Source: an uncultured bacterium
GTDB lineage: Bacteria > Krumholzibacteriota > Krumholzibacteriia > LZORAL124-64-63
Assembly: GCA_903912525.1 (NCBI GenBank)
Contig: CAIWHK010000059.1
Location: forward strand, 1 to 37,903
Direction: 5' to 3'
DNA length: 37,903 nucleotides
Shown here piece by piece: positions 17,078 to 25,457 of the stretch; within the stretch, counting starts at the first letter, position 1; every line of letters starts with the position of its first letter. Under the pieces are notes generated by a model. That model was not told the DNA's origin. It saw only the letters and a program-made list of their open reading frames with translations, and made no database searches. Position numbers and translations under genes: made by a program.

Positions 17078-18609
17078 CGTTCTTCCCCCACGGCCTTGCC
17101 GGGTCGCAGCCAGAGCAGGTCGGTGATGGCGTTGGCTTCGCTGATGGTCAGCCGGGTCGCCTCCGCCAGGACGAACGTCCCCGGATACCAGTAGGGCTGC
17201 CCGCGGGAACCGAGGCTCAGGCAGTAGTCGCCGTCCGGAAGCCCGGCCAGCGAGAACGCCCCGTAGTACATGTAGAGCGGCTCGTCGCACACCTGTGCGC
17301 CGGCGCCGTCATGCACATACACGGCGTGCGAATTCCAGTCGGTGTCCGTCTCGCCTTCGAAACGCCCCAGGATGCTCCCGCCGCTCCGCAGCACCATCGT
17401 CAGCTCGCGGGTCGCGCCGACGACGACGTCGAGCGGTACGGACCCGTCGGCGTCGGCCGCCCCGTCGTACCACTGCGGCTGCCAGGGATCGTCCACGCAG
17501 AAGCCGTCCACCCGAAGGTGGTAACGCCCCTCGGGCAGGTTCGGAACCCGTATCGGGTTCCCGTACGTCCGCACCGGGATCTCGGACCCGTCCTCGCGGC
17601 GCAGGACGATGGAATGGTAGCTGGGCACGAGGTCGCCCGGCCCGTCGAAGCGGATGTTCAGGGCACCTTCCGACAGGTCCACGCCTTCGACGTTCAGGCC
17701 CGGCTGCAAGTCGAAAACCGTGGCCGCGGCCAGCGACGTCCCACCGTACCAGTTCTCGATATAGCGACAGACGGTCCGGATCTTGACGGGCTCAGGAACG
17801 AGAAGGTCGACCCGGTAGGTTCCGTCGTCGTTGCAGTAGGCTTCGGAGATCTTACGTCCCCCCGCTGTCACCACCTGCACTTCCATGTTGTCCCCGGACG
17901 TCTGCCAGCTGCCCGTCACGCGGCCCGAGACGGAGGCGTAGTGTTCCCGCAGGTCGACGCTGTACTCGGCGGCTCCGGATGTGGCATCGAGCGAATCGCC
18001 TTCGGCTGACACATAAGTGGACGGCAGGTAGAACTCGGCCATGTCGAAGCCGATGCTCAACCGCATGACGTAACTCGAGCGCGGCATCAGGCGCAGGTCG
18101 AAAACGGCCAGCCCGTCCTCCACGCGCGCTTCGCCGGCGGCGCGGTTCCGGGCGCCGGCCAGATTCAGCCTGGCGTACATGCCGTCGAAGGCCGGCGGCA
18201 GCGTGAGCACGACATGTCCGCGCGCGCGTTCGAAGTCGCGACGACGAACGCACCTGCCGACGAGGATGGTGTCACTATCGGCAGCGAAGTACGTGCCGGA
18301 GGCGGCGAAACCCACACGCGTGCTGTAGAGACCGATGGGCAACTCGGCCCGGTACCAGCCCGTGGAGTCCGCGGTCACCCTCAATTCGGTGTAGAGCGGC
18401 CCCGTCTCGTCGCGGAATTCCACATACGCCGGCACCCCGAACGCCCCTTCGCGAACCCGCCCCTCGACGACGCCGATGGACGAGGAGGGATCCACCGGCG
18501 GCAACTCGCTCATGCAGGCGCCCAGGCCGAGTGTACAGCCGAGCGCTACCAGCGCCGCCGGGAGCAGGGACTTGTGGGAGCGGTGGGGACGGACGGACAT
18601 GCGCACCAT
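17074..18609 (-). CDS. Surface lipoprotein with carboxypeptidase-regulatory-like beta domains (paralog A)
   Basis: A 511-residue lipoprotein with lipobox L-G-L-G-A-C32 and several transthyretin-like beta modules (for example G-x-V-R-E-G-x-x-G-V-P near 47). It shares the C-terminal motif order Q-P-Q-W-Y-D-G-A-A, G-G-S-I-L-G, G-L-P-D-G-D-Y and Y-W-Y-P-G with the overlapping downstream gene. The ATG at 18609 follows GGAAG by 6 bases; an in-frame ATG at 18600 is an alternative. It is the first gene of a two-gene operon. A TTGACG -35-like box lies at 18729-18734 on the minus strand, but no good -10 follows it. Function unknown. The repeat type is common in surface proteins that bind polymers or other surface proteins. 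Confidence 0.7.
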   Translation of the reverse strand: MVRMSVRPHRSHKSLLPAALVALGCTLGLGACMSELPPVDPSSSIGVVEGRVREGAFGVPAYVEFRDETGPLYTELRVTADSTGWYRAELPIGLYSTRVGFAASGTYFAADSDTILVGRCVRRRDFERARGHVVLTLPPAFDGMYARLNLAGARNRAAGEARVEDGLAVFDLRLMPRSSYVMRLSIGFDMAEFYLPSTYVSAEGDSLDATSGAAEYSVDLREHYASVSGRVTGSWQTSGDNMEVQVVTAGGRKISEAYCNDDGTYRVDLLVPEPVKIRTVCRYIENWYGGTSLAAATVFDLQPGLNVEGVDLSEGALNIRFDGPGDLVPSYHSIVLRREDGSEIPVRTYGNPIRVPNLPEGRYHLRVDGFCVDDPWQPQWYDGAADADGSVPLDVVVGATRELTMVLRSGGSILGRFEGETDTDWNSHAVYVHDGAGAQVCDEPLYMYYGAFSLAGLPDGDYCLSLGSRGQPYWYPGTFVLAEATRLTISEANAITDLLWLRPGKAVGEER

Positions 18610-18840
18610 GGCGAACTTCCGGTGAGATGTGCGGGGTTGTGCCGCCCGGCCGGCGACGGGCCGGGCCCTGGTCCGCCCTTTTTCCTGACCGAACCCGGCC
18701 GGGCGATAGTCGCACGCACGCACCCGGTCGTCAATCCGCCCCGGGAAGCGGGCGCCGAACCTTCCGCTTGAAACCACCCTCCCGGTGCCCCATTTTCCTG
18801 CAGTCCCCCCCGCGCATCCACCGCCCGGAAGGAGCCCTCC

Positions 18841-21186
18841 GTGTCCGACGCCGCCCGCCAGTTCGAGGCCCAGCAGCCGAATTTCGCCCGCTGGGAGATC
18901 CTCAAGGACATCATCGACCAGCAGATCGACCTGATGCTCAACTACCGGCAGAGCGGCCACCCGGGCGGCAGCCGCTCCAAGGCCCACTACTTCCTCAGCC
19001 TGTGCCTGTCTGGCGCCATGCGCTGGGATGTCCGCGACCCGGGCAAGCGCTTCAGCGACCGCTTCGTGCTCGTGGCCGGCCACACCGTGCCCCTGGTCTA
19101 CGGCGCGCTGGCGGTGTTCAACGAGGCCCTGCGCCTGATGTACGCGAAGACGGGCGACGCGAAGTACCTGGTCAAGGGCGGCGCCGAGCGCATGCTGACC
19201 TGGGAGGACCTGCTGGACTTCCGCGATGTCGGCGGCCTGCCGGGCCACGCCGAGATGGCGGGCAAGAACCTGTTCGTGAAGTTCAACACGGGGCCCAGCG
19301 GCCACGGCGCGCCGGCGGCCGTCGGCGAGGCGCTGGCGCTCAAGTGCGCGGGCGCGGGCGCCGTGCGCGTGTTCGGCATCGAGGGCGAGGGCGGCCACAC
19401 AGCCGGCTGCTGGCACGAGACGAAGAACTCGGCCTACGGCCTGGGCCTGGACAACCTGTGCATGATCCTCGACTGGAACGATTTCGGCATCGACCCGACC
19501 CCGTACAGCTCGATCGTCCACGGCACGCCGCGCGACTGGTTCGCTCCCTACGGCTGGGATGTGCACGAGGCGCCCGACGGCAGCGACTGGACGCAGGTCA
19601 CGCGCGGATTGCTCGAGATGGTCAACGGCCCCGGCACGCCGCTGCGCCCGCGCATGATGTTCGGTCGCACGCGCAAGGGCCGCGGCTACCACAAGTACGA
19701 CTCGGCCGCGCACGGCTCGCCGCACAAACTGAACGACGACAAGTTCTGGCTCTGCCGCAAGGACTTCTCTGACAAGTACGGCACACAGTGGCACGGCACG
19801 GGCCAGCCCGCGCCGGCCGACGCCGAGGCGCGCCGCGAGCAGTTCGCCGCCAACCTCAACGCCGCGCTCGACGTGCTGCGGCGCGACGAGGACCTGGTGC
19901 GCTACCTGGCCGACCGCCTGGTCGAGCTGGGCGACAGCGTGCCGGCCGACCTGCCGACGTTCCGCCTGCCCGAGGCGAAGAACCCGCTGAAAGACCCGGC
20001 GCTGCTGGACGTCTCGAATTACCCCGAGCAGATGTGGGCCCAGCCCGGCACGCAGCAGCCCAACCGCGCGGGCTTCGCGGCCTGGGGCAGCTGGGTCAAC
20101 AGCTACTGCATCAAGCAGCACGGTCGCCCGCTGTTCCTGGTCTGCTCGGCCGACCTGGCCGGTTCGACCAGCATCTCCGGCTTCGGCGACGCGTTCGGCG
20201 ACATGCCCAACGTCGGCTGGTATGACCGCGAGAAGAACCCGCAGGGCGTCATCATGCCGCAGGGCATCACCGAGTTCGCCAACGCCGGCATCATGGTCGG
20301 CGCCGCGTCGGTGAACATGTCGAGCGACCCTGAGAACGAGTTCAACGGCTTCTACACGGCCTGCAGCACCTACGCCGCGTTCAGCTACCTGAAGTACGGC
20401 CCGATGCGCCTCTACAGCCAGCTGGCCCAGGACTGCGAACTGAAGCTGGGCACCGTCATCTGGGTGGCCGGCCACAGCGGCCCCGAGACGGCCGAGGACA
20501 GCCGCACGCACTTCGGCATCTTCAGCCCCGCGGCCACGCAGTTGTTCCCCGACGGGCAGGTCATCGACATCCACCCGTGGGAGTACAACGAGGTGCCGGT
20601 GATGCTGGCCGCCGCGCTGGCCGTCGGGAAACCCATTGTGGCGCTGCACCTGACGCGCCCGGCGGTCAACATCCCCGACCGCGCGAAGCTCGGCTTGGGG
20701 TCGCACTTCGAGGCCGCCCGCGGCGCCTACATCCTGCGCGACTGGAAGCCGGGCCTGCCGCACCAGGGCGTCATCATGGTGCAGGGCACGATGAGCACGG
20801 CGGACCTGATCGACGCCCTGCCCCTGATCGACGAGGCCGGGGTCAACGTGAAGATCGTCGCGGTGCCCAGCCCGCAGCTCTTCGCGCTGCAGCCCGAGGA
20901 ATACCAGCTGGAAGTGCTGTCGCCTGGCGACCGCCTCAACAGCACCTACGTGACCAACCGCGCGCGGCGCACGATGTACGACTGGACGTTCAACCCGCTG
21001 GCCGAGCGCTACGCGATGAGCAGCGACTGGGACGACGAGTGGCGCCCCGGCGGCTCGACCGAGGACGTCTGCGAGAACGCCGGCATCGACGCCGAGTCGA
21101 TCGCGCGCGGCGTGATCACGTTTGCCGAGGACTGGCACCTGCGGATGAAGGAACTTGAGTCGATGCTGGGGCAGGCCAAGGGCTAG
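18841..21186 (+). CDS. Transketolase-family enzyme, long variant
   Basis: A 781-residue thiamine-diphosphate enzyme, about 100 residues longer than ordinary transketolases. Visible landmarks are S38-G-H-P-G-G-S (substrate/TPP loop), a G-H81 histidine, the TPP/metal motif as G182-E-G followed by D-W-N213-D, H-G-S-P-H at about 300, and T-E478-F-A-N-A-G, which aligns with the activating glutamate motif. The usual G-D-G is G-E-G here, so the metal-binding acid is Glu instead of Asp. Ordinary transketolase moves two-carbon units in the pentose phosphate pathway; this long variant may have a shifted substrate. GTG start with GGAAGGAG 5 bases upstream. It is monocistronic with a strong terminator after it. 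Confidence 0.75.
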   Translation: MSDAARQFEAQQPNFARWEILKDIIDQQIDLMLNYRQSGHPGGSRSKAHYFLSLCLSGAMRWDVRDPGKRFSDRFVLVAGHTVPLVYGALAVFNEALRLMYAKTGDAKYLVKGGAERMLTWEDLLDFRDVGGLPGHAEMAGKNLFVKFNTGPSGHGAPAAVGEALALKCAGAGAVRVFGIEGEGGHTAGCWHETKNSAYGLGLDNLCMILDWNDFGIDPTPYSSIVHGTPRDWFAPYGWDVHEAPDGSDWTQVTRGLLEMVNGPGTPLRPRMMFGRTRKGRGYHKYDSAAHGSPHKLNDDKFWLCRKDFSDKYGTQWHGTGQPAPADAEARREQFAANLNAALDVLRRDEDLVRYLADRLVELGDSVPADLPTFRLPEAKNPLKDPALLDVSNYPEQMWAQPGTQQPNRAGFAAWGSWVNSYCIKQHGRPLFLVCSADLAGSTSISGFGDAFGDMPNVGWYDREKNPQGVIMPQGITEFANAGIMVGAASVNMSSDPENEFNGFYTACSTYAAFSYLKYGPMRLYSQLAQDCELKLGTVIWVAGHSGPETAEDSRTHFGIFSPAATQLFPDGQVIDIHPWEYNEVPVMLAAALAVGKPIVALHLTRPAVNIPDRAKLGLGSHFEAARGAYILRDWKPGLPHQGVIMVQGTMSTADLIDALPLIDEAGVNVKIVAVPSPQLFALQPEEYQLEVLSPGDRLNSTYVTNRARRTMYDWTFNPLAERYAMSSDWDDEWRPGGSTEDVCENAGIDAESIARGVITFAEDWHLRMKELESMLGQAKG

Positions 21187-21217
21187 CGGCCGGGCCGGTT
21201 TCGGCAGGGAAAAGGAA

Positions 21218-21254
21218 AAGCGCCCGCGGTCGATGGCCGCGGGCGCTTCTTTTT
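21218..21254. terminator. Strong bidirectional intrinsic terminator
   Basis: A 12-bp perfect stem (21218-21229 with 21237-21248), a 7-base loop and a T-rich tail (21247-21254). The purine/A-rich run just before it gives a U-rich tail on the other strand. It separates the transketolase gene from the convergent cysteine-repeat gene. Confidence 0.85.
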
Positions 21255-21302
21255 GTCAGCAGCGGTCAAGCTGCTCGATCGACGCTGCTCGGTCGAAGCT
21301 GC

Positions 21303-22112
21303 TTACTTGGTCTCGGGGGCCTTGCAGGCACCCTCGGCCTTGGCCTTGCAGCCCGCGTCGGCCGTGGGGCAGCTCGCGCTGACCTTGCAGCCAGCCTCGA
21401 CCTTGCAGCCAGCCTGGGCGCGGTGCTTCGGGCACGCCGGGCCTTCGCCGACCATGCACATGCCGACACACGCGTCGTCATTGCCGCCGCGGCTGCAATG
21501 CGACATGGCGGCATGGGGGTTGTCGTTGCCGCAGGCGGAAGCGTGACCCTTGCCATGGCCGCACTTCTTGGCGCAGGCCTTGGCCTCGCCGTCCTTGCAC
21601 TTCGTCGCGCAAGCCGCGGCGTCGCCGCTCTTGCACTTCGTGGCACAAGCCGCAGCATCGCCGCTCTTGCACTTCGCCGCACAGGCAGCAGCATCGCCGC
21701 TCTTGCACTTCGTCGCGCAAGCCGCAGCGTCGCCGCTCTTGCACTTCGCCGCGCAAGCTGCAGCGTCGCCGCTCTTGCACTTCGTCGCGCAAGCCGCAGC
21801 GTCGCCGCTCTTGCACTTCGCCGCGCAGGCCGCAGCGTCGCCGCCGGCGCACTTCTTCGCGCAGGCCTTCTCTTCACCGTGCTTGCACGCGGCGGTGCAG
21901 GCCTCGCCCGCGCCGTGGGCGCACTTCATCCCGGCAGCCGGCGCCTCGCCGTGCATGCACGCGGCGGTGCAGGCCTGGCCTTCGGCGTGGTTACACTTCA
22001 TCCCCGCGGCAGGAGCGGCGGCGGGCGTATCGTCAGCCGTGGCCAACGCCACGCACATGATCATCGCCAGGGCGGCCGCGCTGAGCACGGCAAGGTACTT
22101 GCGAGCATTCAT
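21303..22112 (-). CDS. Exported cysteine-rich 12-residue repeat protein
   Basis: A 269-residue protein with a signal peptide (about 1-26). Residues 77-184 form nine tandem 12-residue units of the form [KA]-x-G-[DE]-x-[AK]-A-C-A-x-K-C, so two cysteines every 12 residues with a Lys before one of them. N- and C-terminal flanks carry further Cys/His motifs (G-M-K-C-x-H, A-C-T-A-A-C). The total is about 37 cysteines. The protein could bind metal ions or form a disulphide-linked rod. I know no named family for it. An excellent GGAGG-type ribosome site precedes the ATG. It lies 59 bases downstream of another exported Cys-rich gene, probably in one operon. Confidence 0.8.
   Translation of the reverse strand: MNARKYLAVLSAAALAMIMCVALATADDTPAAAPAAGMKCNHAEGQACTAACMHGEAPAAGMKCAHGAGEACTAACKHGEEKACAKKCAGGDAAACAAKCKSGDAAACATKCKSGDAAACAAKCKSGDAAACATKCKSGDAAACAAKCKSGDAAACATKCKSGDAAACATKCKDGEAKACAKKCGHGKGHASACGNDNPHAAMSHCSRGGNDDACVGMCMVGEGPACPKHRAQAGCKVEAGCKVSASCPTADAGCKAKAEGACKAPETK
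21561..21884 (-). repeat. 36-bp tandem coding repeat array (nine units)
   Basis: Nine head-to-tail 36-bp units encode the 12-residue cysteine repeat. The central units are almost identical in DNA and alternate between two codon versions (Ala-Ala-Lys and Ala-Thr-Lys before the second Cys). Such arrays expand and contract readily by slippage or recombination. Confidence 0.9.
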
Positions 22113-22171
22113 GTTCTGTTCCTCCAGTTCGGATCAATTCGAATCACGGGCGGGCCGGTGCGGCGCGCCGT

Positions 22172-22624
22172 TCACGCAGACGGGAACGGGTGGGCGGCTC
22201 GCGGAGGCGGCTCGGGAGGACGCAGGTCACGCGAAGCGGCGACGTGATCGCCATGGCGGATCAACCCGAGCTCGGGGCGCTCGGGATCGGGCATCGAAAG
22301 GACATGGGCCACCAGCAGCAGCCCGTTCGTCCCGAAGCACTGGCCGCAGCGGGCCGAGCCCTGCTCGGGGCAGGCGGGCATCCGGCGTTCGCTGCCGTTC
22401 CGGTCGGCGCAACAGCTGCCGCAACCGTCACCCTGCGGGCGGGCTACGGCCATCGCCGCGCGCGCGTGGCAGCCGCCGACGGTGACCGGGCGGGCCTTGC
22501 GCACCATCGCCCCGCTGACCAACGGCCGCGGGGCCTGGCGCGCCTCCATGGCAGGCCACAACGCCAGCCAGGCCGCCAAGGGCAGCCAGAGGAACGCGGT
22601 CAGGGTGTGTGAACGGTGCGGCAA
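22172..22624 (-). CDS. Small exported Cys-rich protein, TTG start, possible metal-handling
   Basis: A 150-residue protein. I place the start at TTG 22624, which follows GGGAG by 7 bases and gives an N-terminal hydrophobic helix (about 8-23). The mature part has eight cysteines in close groups (G-C-G-S-C-C, P-A-C, C-G-Q-C), scattered His/Met and a C-terminal R-P-P-E-P-P-P segment. This layout recalls small periplasmic proteins of copper-linked loci such as DUF2946/CopL-like proteins, but the match is loose. It lies directly upstream of the cysteine-repeat gene on the same strand, supporting a shared role in metal or redox handling. The existence of the gene is supported by its start site and codon pattern, not by a sure homolog. 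Confidence 0.5.
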   Translation of the reverse strand: MPHRSHTLTAFLWLPLAAWLALWPAMEARQAPRPLVSGAMVRKARPVTVGGCHARAAMAVARPQGDGCGSCCADRNGSERRMPACPEQGSARCGQCFGTNGLLLVAHVLSMPDPERPELGLIRHGDHVAASRDLRPPEPPPRAAHPFPSA

Positions 22625-22834
22625 GCGGAAGCTCCCCCAAATCGACCTGAAATGGCCATGCGGCCGGAACCGGTGGGAACATCCGTCCCGTGGTTCGGGT
22701 TCCCGTCGCCACCATTGTGGCAGGCGGCGGCCCCGCGGGCAAGCCCGCAGCGCCACTCGACGGCCGGCCGGGCCGGGGCTATTGTGGGCTCCCGACGGCA
22801 ACCGCCGACCCCGAACCTACGCAAGGAACGGACC
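22625..22834. other. Divergent intergenic region
   Basis: A 210-base interval between the Cys-rich pair and the PLD-family gene. A weak plus-strand candidate is TCGACG (22757-22762), 17 bases, TATTGT (22780-22785). I see no clear operator or RNA structure. Confidence 0.3.
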
Positions 22835-24115
22835 ATGCCCCGAATTTCCCGGCTGATCATCGGCGCGCTGACGGGCGCCTCCCTGGTTTCAGCGGCCCTG
22901 GCGGCCGACAAACCCGGCACTTACACCCTCGTCGAGAGCTGGCCCGAGCACACCGCCCTGGACCTGCCGCAGATCCCGGACGCGCCTGCCGTCTGGGCCC
23001 GCGAGATGGGCGCCGCGACCACGCGCCTGGACCTGGCCGGGTTCTACTTCAGCCGCAAGGGCGACGGCAAGGACGCCGTCGGGCCCGACAGCGCCCCCGA
23101 CCACCTGGTGCCGGTCCTGGCGCAGGTCGAGGCGGCTGCAAAGCGCGGGGTGCCGGTGCGCCTGCTGGCCGACGCCAAGTTCGCCCGCACCTATCCCGAG
23201 CTGCCGGCCTGGGCCGGCACGCTGCCGGGCGCGCAGAGCCGCCTGCTGGACGCCGGCGCCGCCTGGGGCGGCGTGCTGCACGCGAAGTACTTCCTGCTCG
23301 ACGACGACGGCCTCTATCTGGGCAGCCAGAACTTCGACTGGCGCGCGCTGGGCGAGATCCACGAGATGGGCATCCTCGTGCGCGACAAGGCGCTCGCAGC
23401 GCAGGCGCGTCAGGTCTTCGACCTGGACTGGAAGATCGCCGGCGATGCGGCCGCGACGCCGCCCGTGGCATACACGCCTTCCGCAGCGCCCGCCCATGTG
23501 CCGCTGGCCGAACTGCCGGGCGTGACGCTGACCGGCCCGGCCGGGAACCGCGTGCAGGCGGTGTTTGCCGCCAGCCCCGCCACCGGCCTGCCCGGGGGCA
23601 TCCCCTGGGACCTGCCGCTGCTGGTCGACATGATGGACGCGGCGCGCGACTCGGTGCACCTGCAGTTGCTGTCCTACAACGTGTCGGAGCGCGACGGCAG
23701 CAGATTCGACGACCTCGACAATGCGCTCAGGCGCGCGGCCGCACGCGGCGCGAAGGTCCGCATCATCCTGGCGGACTGGGCCGCCACGAAGTACGCGCTG
23801 CCCGGGATCAAGAGCCTGTCGACGGTGCCCGGCATCGAGGTGCGCTTCACCACCATCCCGCCGCACCCGGACGGGTTCATCCCCTTCGCGCGCGTCGAGC
23901 ACGCCAAGTACCTGAGCGTCGACGGCAACGCGTTGTGGGTGGGCACCTCGAACTGGTCGCGCGACTATTTCTTCGAATCGCGCAACCTCGGCGTGTTCCT
24001 CAAGGGCGCCGGCGCCCCGCGCGACGCCGACGCCTTCTTCAACCTGAGCTGGCAGGGCCCGTACGCCGTGAAGGTAACGGAGGACGGCGAGTACGCCGCG
24101 CCGCGCCGCAATTGA
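22835..24115 (+). CDS. Exported phospholipase D-family protein with two HKD motifs
   Basis: A 426-residue protein with a signal peptide (about 1-24). It carries two complete HKD motifs, H149-x-K151-x-x-x-x-D156 with downstream G-S-Q-N-F, and H356-x-K358-x-x-x-x-D363 with downstream G-T-S-N-W, so the two halves can build a full active site. The N-F/N-W pairing and spacing resemble the PLD3/PLD4-like branch of the superfamily, known for phosphodiesterase or nuclease activity outside the cytosol. The substrate is not predictable. The ATG at 22835 has AAGGAA 6 bases upstream. It heads a three-gene run with an isochorismatase-like hydrolase (27-base gap) and a DUF442 phosphatase-like protein (26-base gap). 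Confidence 0.8.
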   Translation: MPRISRLIIGALTGASLVSAALAADKPGTYTLVESWPEHTALDLPQIPDAPAVWAREMGAATTRLDLAGFYFSRKGDGKDAVGPDSAPDHLVPVLAQVEAAAKRGVPVRLLADAKFARTYPELPAWAGTLPGAQSRLLDAGAAWGGVLHAKYFLLDDDGLYLGSQNFDWRALGEIHEMGILVRDKALAAQARQVFDLDWKIAGDAAATPPVAYTPSAAPAHVPLAELPGVTLTGPAGNRVQAVFAASPATGLPGGIPWDLPLLVDMMDAARDSVHLQLLSYNVSERDGSRFDDLDNALRRAAARGAKVRIILADWAATKYALPGIKSLSTVPGIEVRFTTIPPHPDGFIPFARVEHAKYLSVDGNALWVGTSNWSRDYFFESRNLGVFLKGAGAPRDADAFFNLSWQGPYAVKVTEDGEYAAPRRN

Positions 24116-24142
24116 ACCATCGCGCCGAAAGGGGATGAAGAC

Positions 24143-24712
24143 ATGAGCAACGACCACGGCGCGCCCGCGCGCCTGACGCTCGACCGCACCGTGCTGGTCG
24201 TGATCGACCTGCAGGAGCGGTTCCAGAACCTGATCCACGGCATGGACCAGGTGCTGGCGCGTGCCGAGCGCCTGATCGCCTTCTGCCGGCAGCTGGAGAT
24301 CCCGGTGATCGTCACCGAGCAGTACCCCCGCGGCCTCGGGTCCACCGTGCCGCGCATCCGGGAAGCCTGCCGCCCGTTCAGCGCCATCGAGAAGACGACG
24401 TTCAGCTGCGCCGGCGACGCCGGGTTCATGACCACGCTGCGCGCCACCGGCCGCGACCAGGCCATCCTTTGCGGCATCGAGACGCATGTCTGCGTGTACC
24501 AGACCGCCAGCGACCTGCTGCGCGAGGGCCTGCAGGTGGCGCTGGCGGCCGACGCGGTCAGCTCATGCCGCGCCGCCGACCGCGACCTGGGCCTGCAACG
24601 GATGCGGGACATCGGCGCCGACGTCATGGGCGCCCAGATGATCATGTTCGAGATCGTTCGCGACGCGGCCACGCCCGAGTTCAAGAAGGTTTCGGCGCTG
24701 TTGAAGAACTGA
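24143..24712 (+). CDS. Isochorismatase-family cysteine hydrolase
   Basis: A 189-residue cytosolic hydrolase with the full family triad: D22 in V-I-D-L-Q-E-R, K84, and nucleophile C117 in the G-I-E-T-H-V-C-V motif that also holds the conserved non-proline cis peptide. This family cleaves amides or vinyl ethers (nicotinamidase, isochorismatase, ycaC-like). The G-I-E-T-H-V-C form is common in the ycaC/human ISOC1-2-like group of uncertain substrate. A good GGGGATGA-type ribosome site is present. It is the middle gene of a three-gene run with two exported proteins. Confidence 0.85.
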   Translation: MSNDHGAPARLTLDRTVLVVIDLQERFQNLIHGMDQVLARAERLIAFCRQLEIPVIVTEQYPRGLGSTVPRIREACRPFSAIEKTTFSCAGDAGFMTTLRATGRDQAILCGIETHVCVYQTASDLLREGLQVALAADAVSSCRAADRDLGLQRMRDIGADVMGAQMIMFEIVRDAATPEFKKVSALLKN

Positions 24713-24738
24713 GGACTCCGCCCGGAAAGAATGAAGCC

Positions 24739-25335
24739 ATGCGGATTGCGCTCGCAAGGAACACGCTGCTCACCCTGGTCGCGACCGCGTGCCTGGCCAC
24801 GACTGCCGGCGCAGGCACGCCGACGCCGCTGGGCATCAACCGCTCGGCGATGCCCGACACCGTGCGCGACTGGGGCGCCTTCAATGCCCGCGTCTGGCGC
24901 GATGGCCGCGTGTTCATCGCCGGACAGCCCGACTCGGCCGCGCTGGTGGGCGCCAATGCGCACGGCGTCGGGTGCATCGTGAACCTGCGCACACCGTCGG
25001 AGATGTCCGACCGCAAGCGCGTCCCCTACGACGAGGCGGCGCTGGCCGCGTCGCTGGGCCTCGAATACGTGAGCCTGCCGATGGGCGATGCGACCCATCC
25101 CTACACCGCGGCGGCGGTCGACAGCCTGGCGGCGGTCCTGGCCCGCCAGGACGGCAACGTGCTGCTGCACTGCACCGTGGGCTGGCGCGCCACCCACATG
25201 TGGGTGGCCTACCTGGTGCGGCATCAAGGCTGGTCGTTCCCCGAGGCGCTGGCCCGCGGCGAGCATATCGCCCTGACCGAATCCCCGTTCAGCGGATTGC
25301 TGGGCCGCCCGGTCACGCTGGAACTGGCTCCCTAG
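24739..25335 (+). CDS. Exported DUF442/beta-lactamase-hydrolase-like phosphatase
   Basis: A 198-residue protein with a signal peptide (about 1-25). F-I-A-G-Q-P-D and I-V-N-L-R-T-P-S-E near 59-88 are hallmarks of the tyrosine-phosphatase-like DUF442/BLH fold. The P-loop is H144-C145-T-V-G-W-R150, a Cys-x4-Arg loop as in that family, rather than the Cys-x5-Arg of classical phosphatases. It probably acts in the periplasm on a small phosphorylated or sulphur-containing substrate. Start ATG 24739 follows GGAAAGA. It is the last gene of the run; the next operon has its own promoter. Confidence 0.75.
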   Translation: MRIALARNTLLTLVATACLATTAGAGTPTPLGINRSAMPDTVRDWGAFNARVWRDGRVFIAGQPDSAALVGANAHGVGCIVNLRTPSEMSDRKRVPYDEAALAASLGLEYVSLPMGDATHPYTAAAVDSLAAVLARQDGNVLLHCTVGWRATHMWVAYLVRHQGWSFPEALARGEHIALTESPFSGLLGRPVTLELAP

Positions 25336-25364
25336 CAATACCTTCCGGCCCCGGCGGCTTTCGC

Positions 25365-25393
25365 TTGTCACCGGGGCGCGTTTCCGCTAGATT
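25365..25393 (+). promoter_or_regulatory. Promoter of the gcdH-oah operon
   Basis: TTGTCA (25365-25370, five of six), a 17-base spacer and TAGATT (25388-25393, four of six). The predicted start near 25400 lies inside the inverted repeat that begins at 25391. Confidence 0.6.
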
Positions 25394-25410
25394 CGAACAA
25401 CTGATCGAAA
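25391..25410. promoter_or_regulatory. Candidate TetR operator, site 1 (gcdH-oah operon)
   Basis: ATTCGAACAACTGATCGAAA. It shares 16 of 20 bases with the site at 29292-29311, including both outer half-sites (TTCGAAC and TCGAAA), and sits in almost the same place relative to its promoter. Binding would block transcription initiation. Confidence 0.65.
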
Positions 25411-25457
25411 ACGCCACCGGCGGCGCCCGGCGTCGCCTGTCCCGAGGATCGGTTGCG

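Noticed and set aside
18610-21138. Very long minus-strand reading frame antisense to the transketolase gene
   Set aside because: High GC leaves antisense frames open. The translation is low-complexity (Val/Ala/Arg/His-rich) while the plus strand encodes a full transketolase; only the part at 17074-18609 is a real gene.
21561-21884. Regular 36-bp repeats as a possible CRISPR array
   Set aside because: The units are contiguous with no unique spacers, lie in one open frame, and encode a 12-residue protein repeat.
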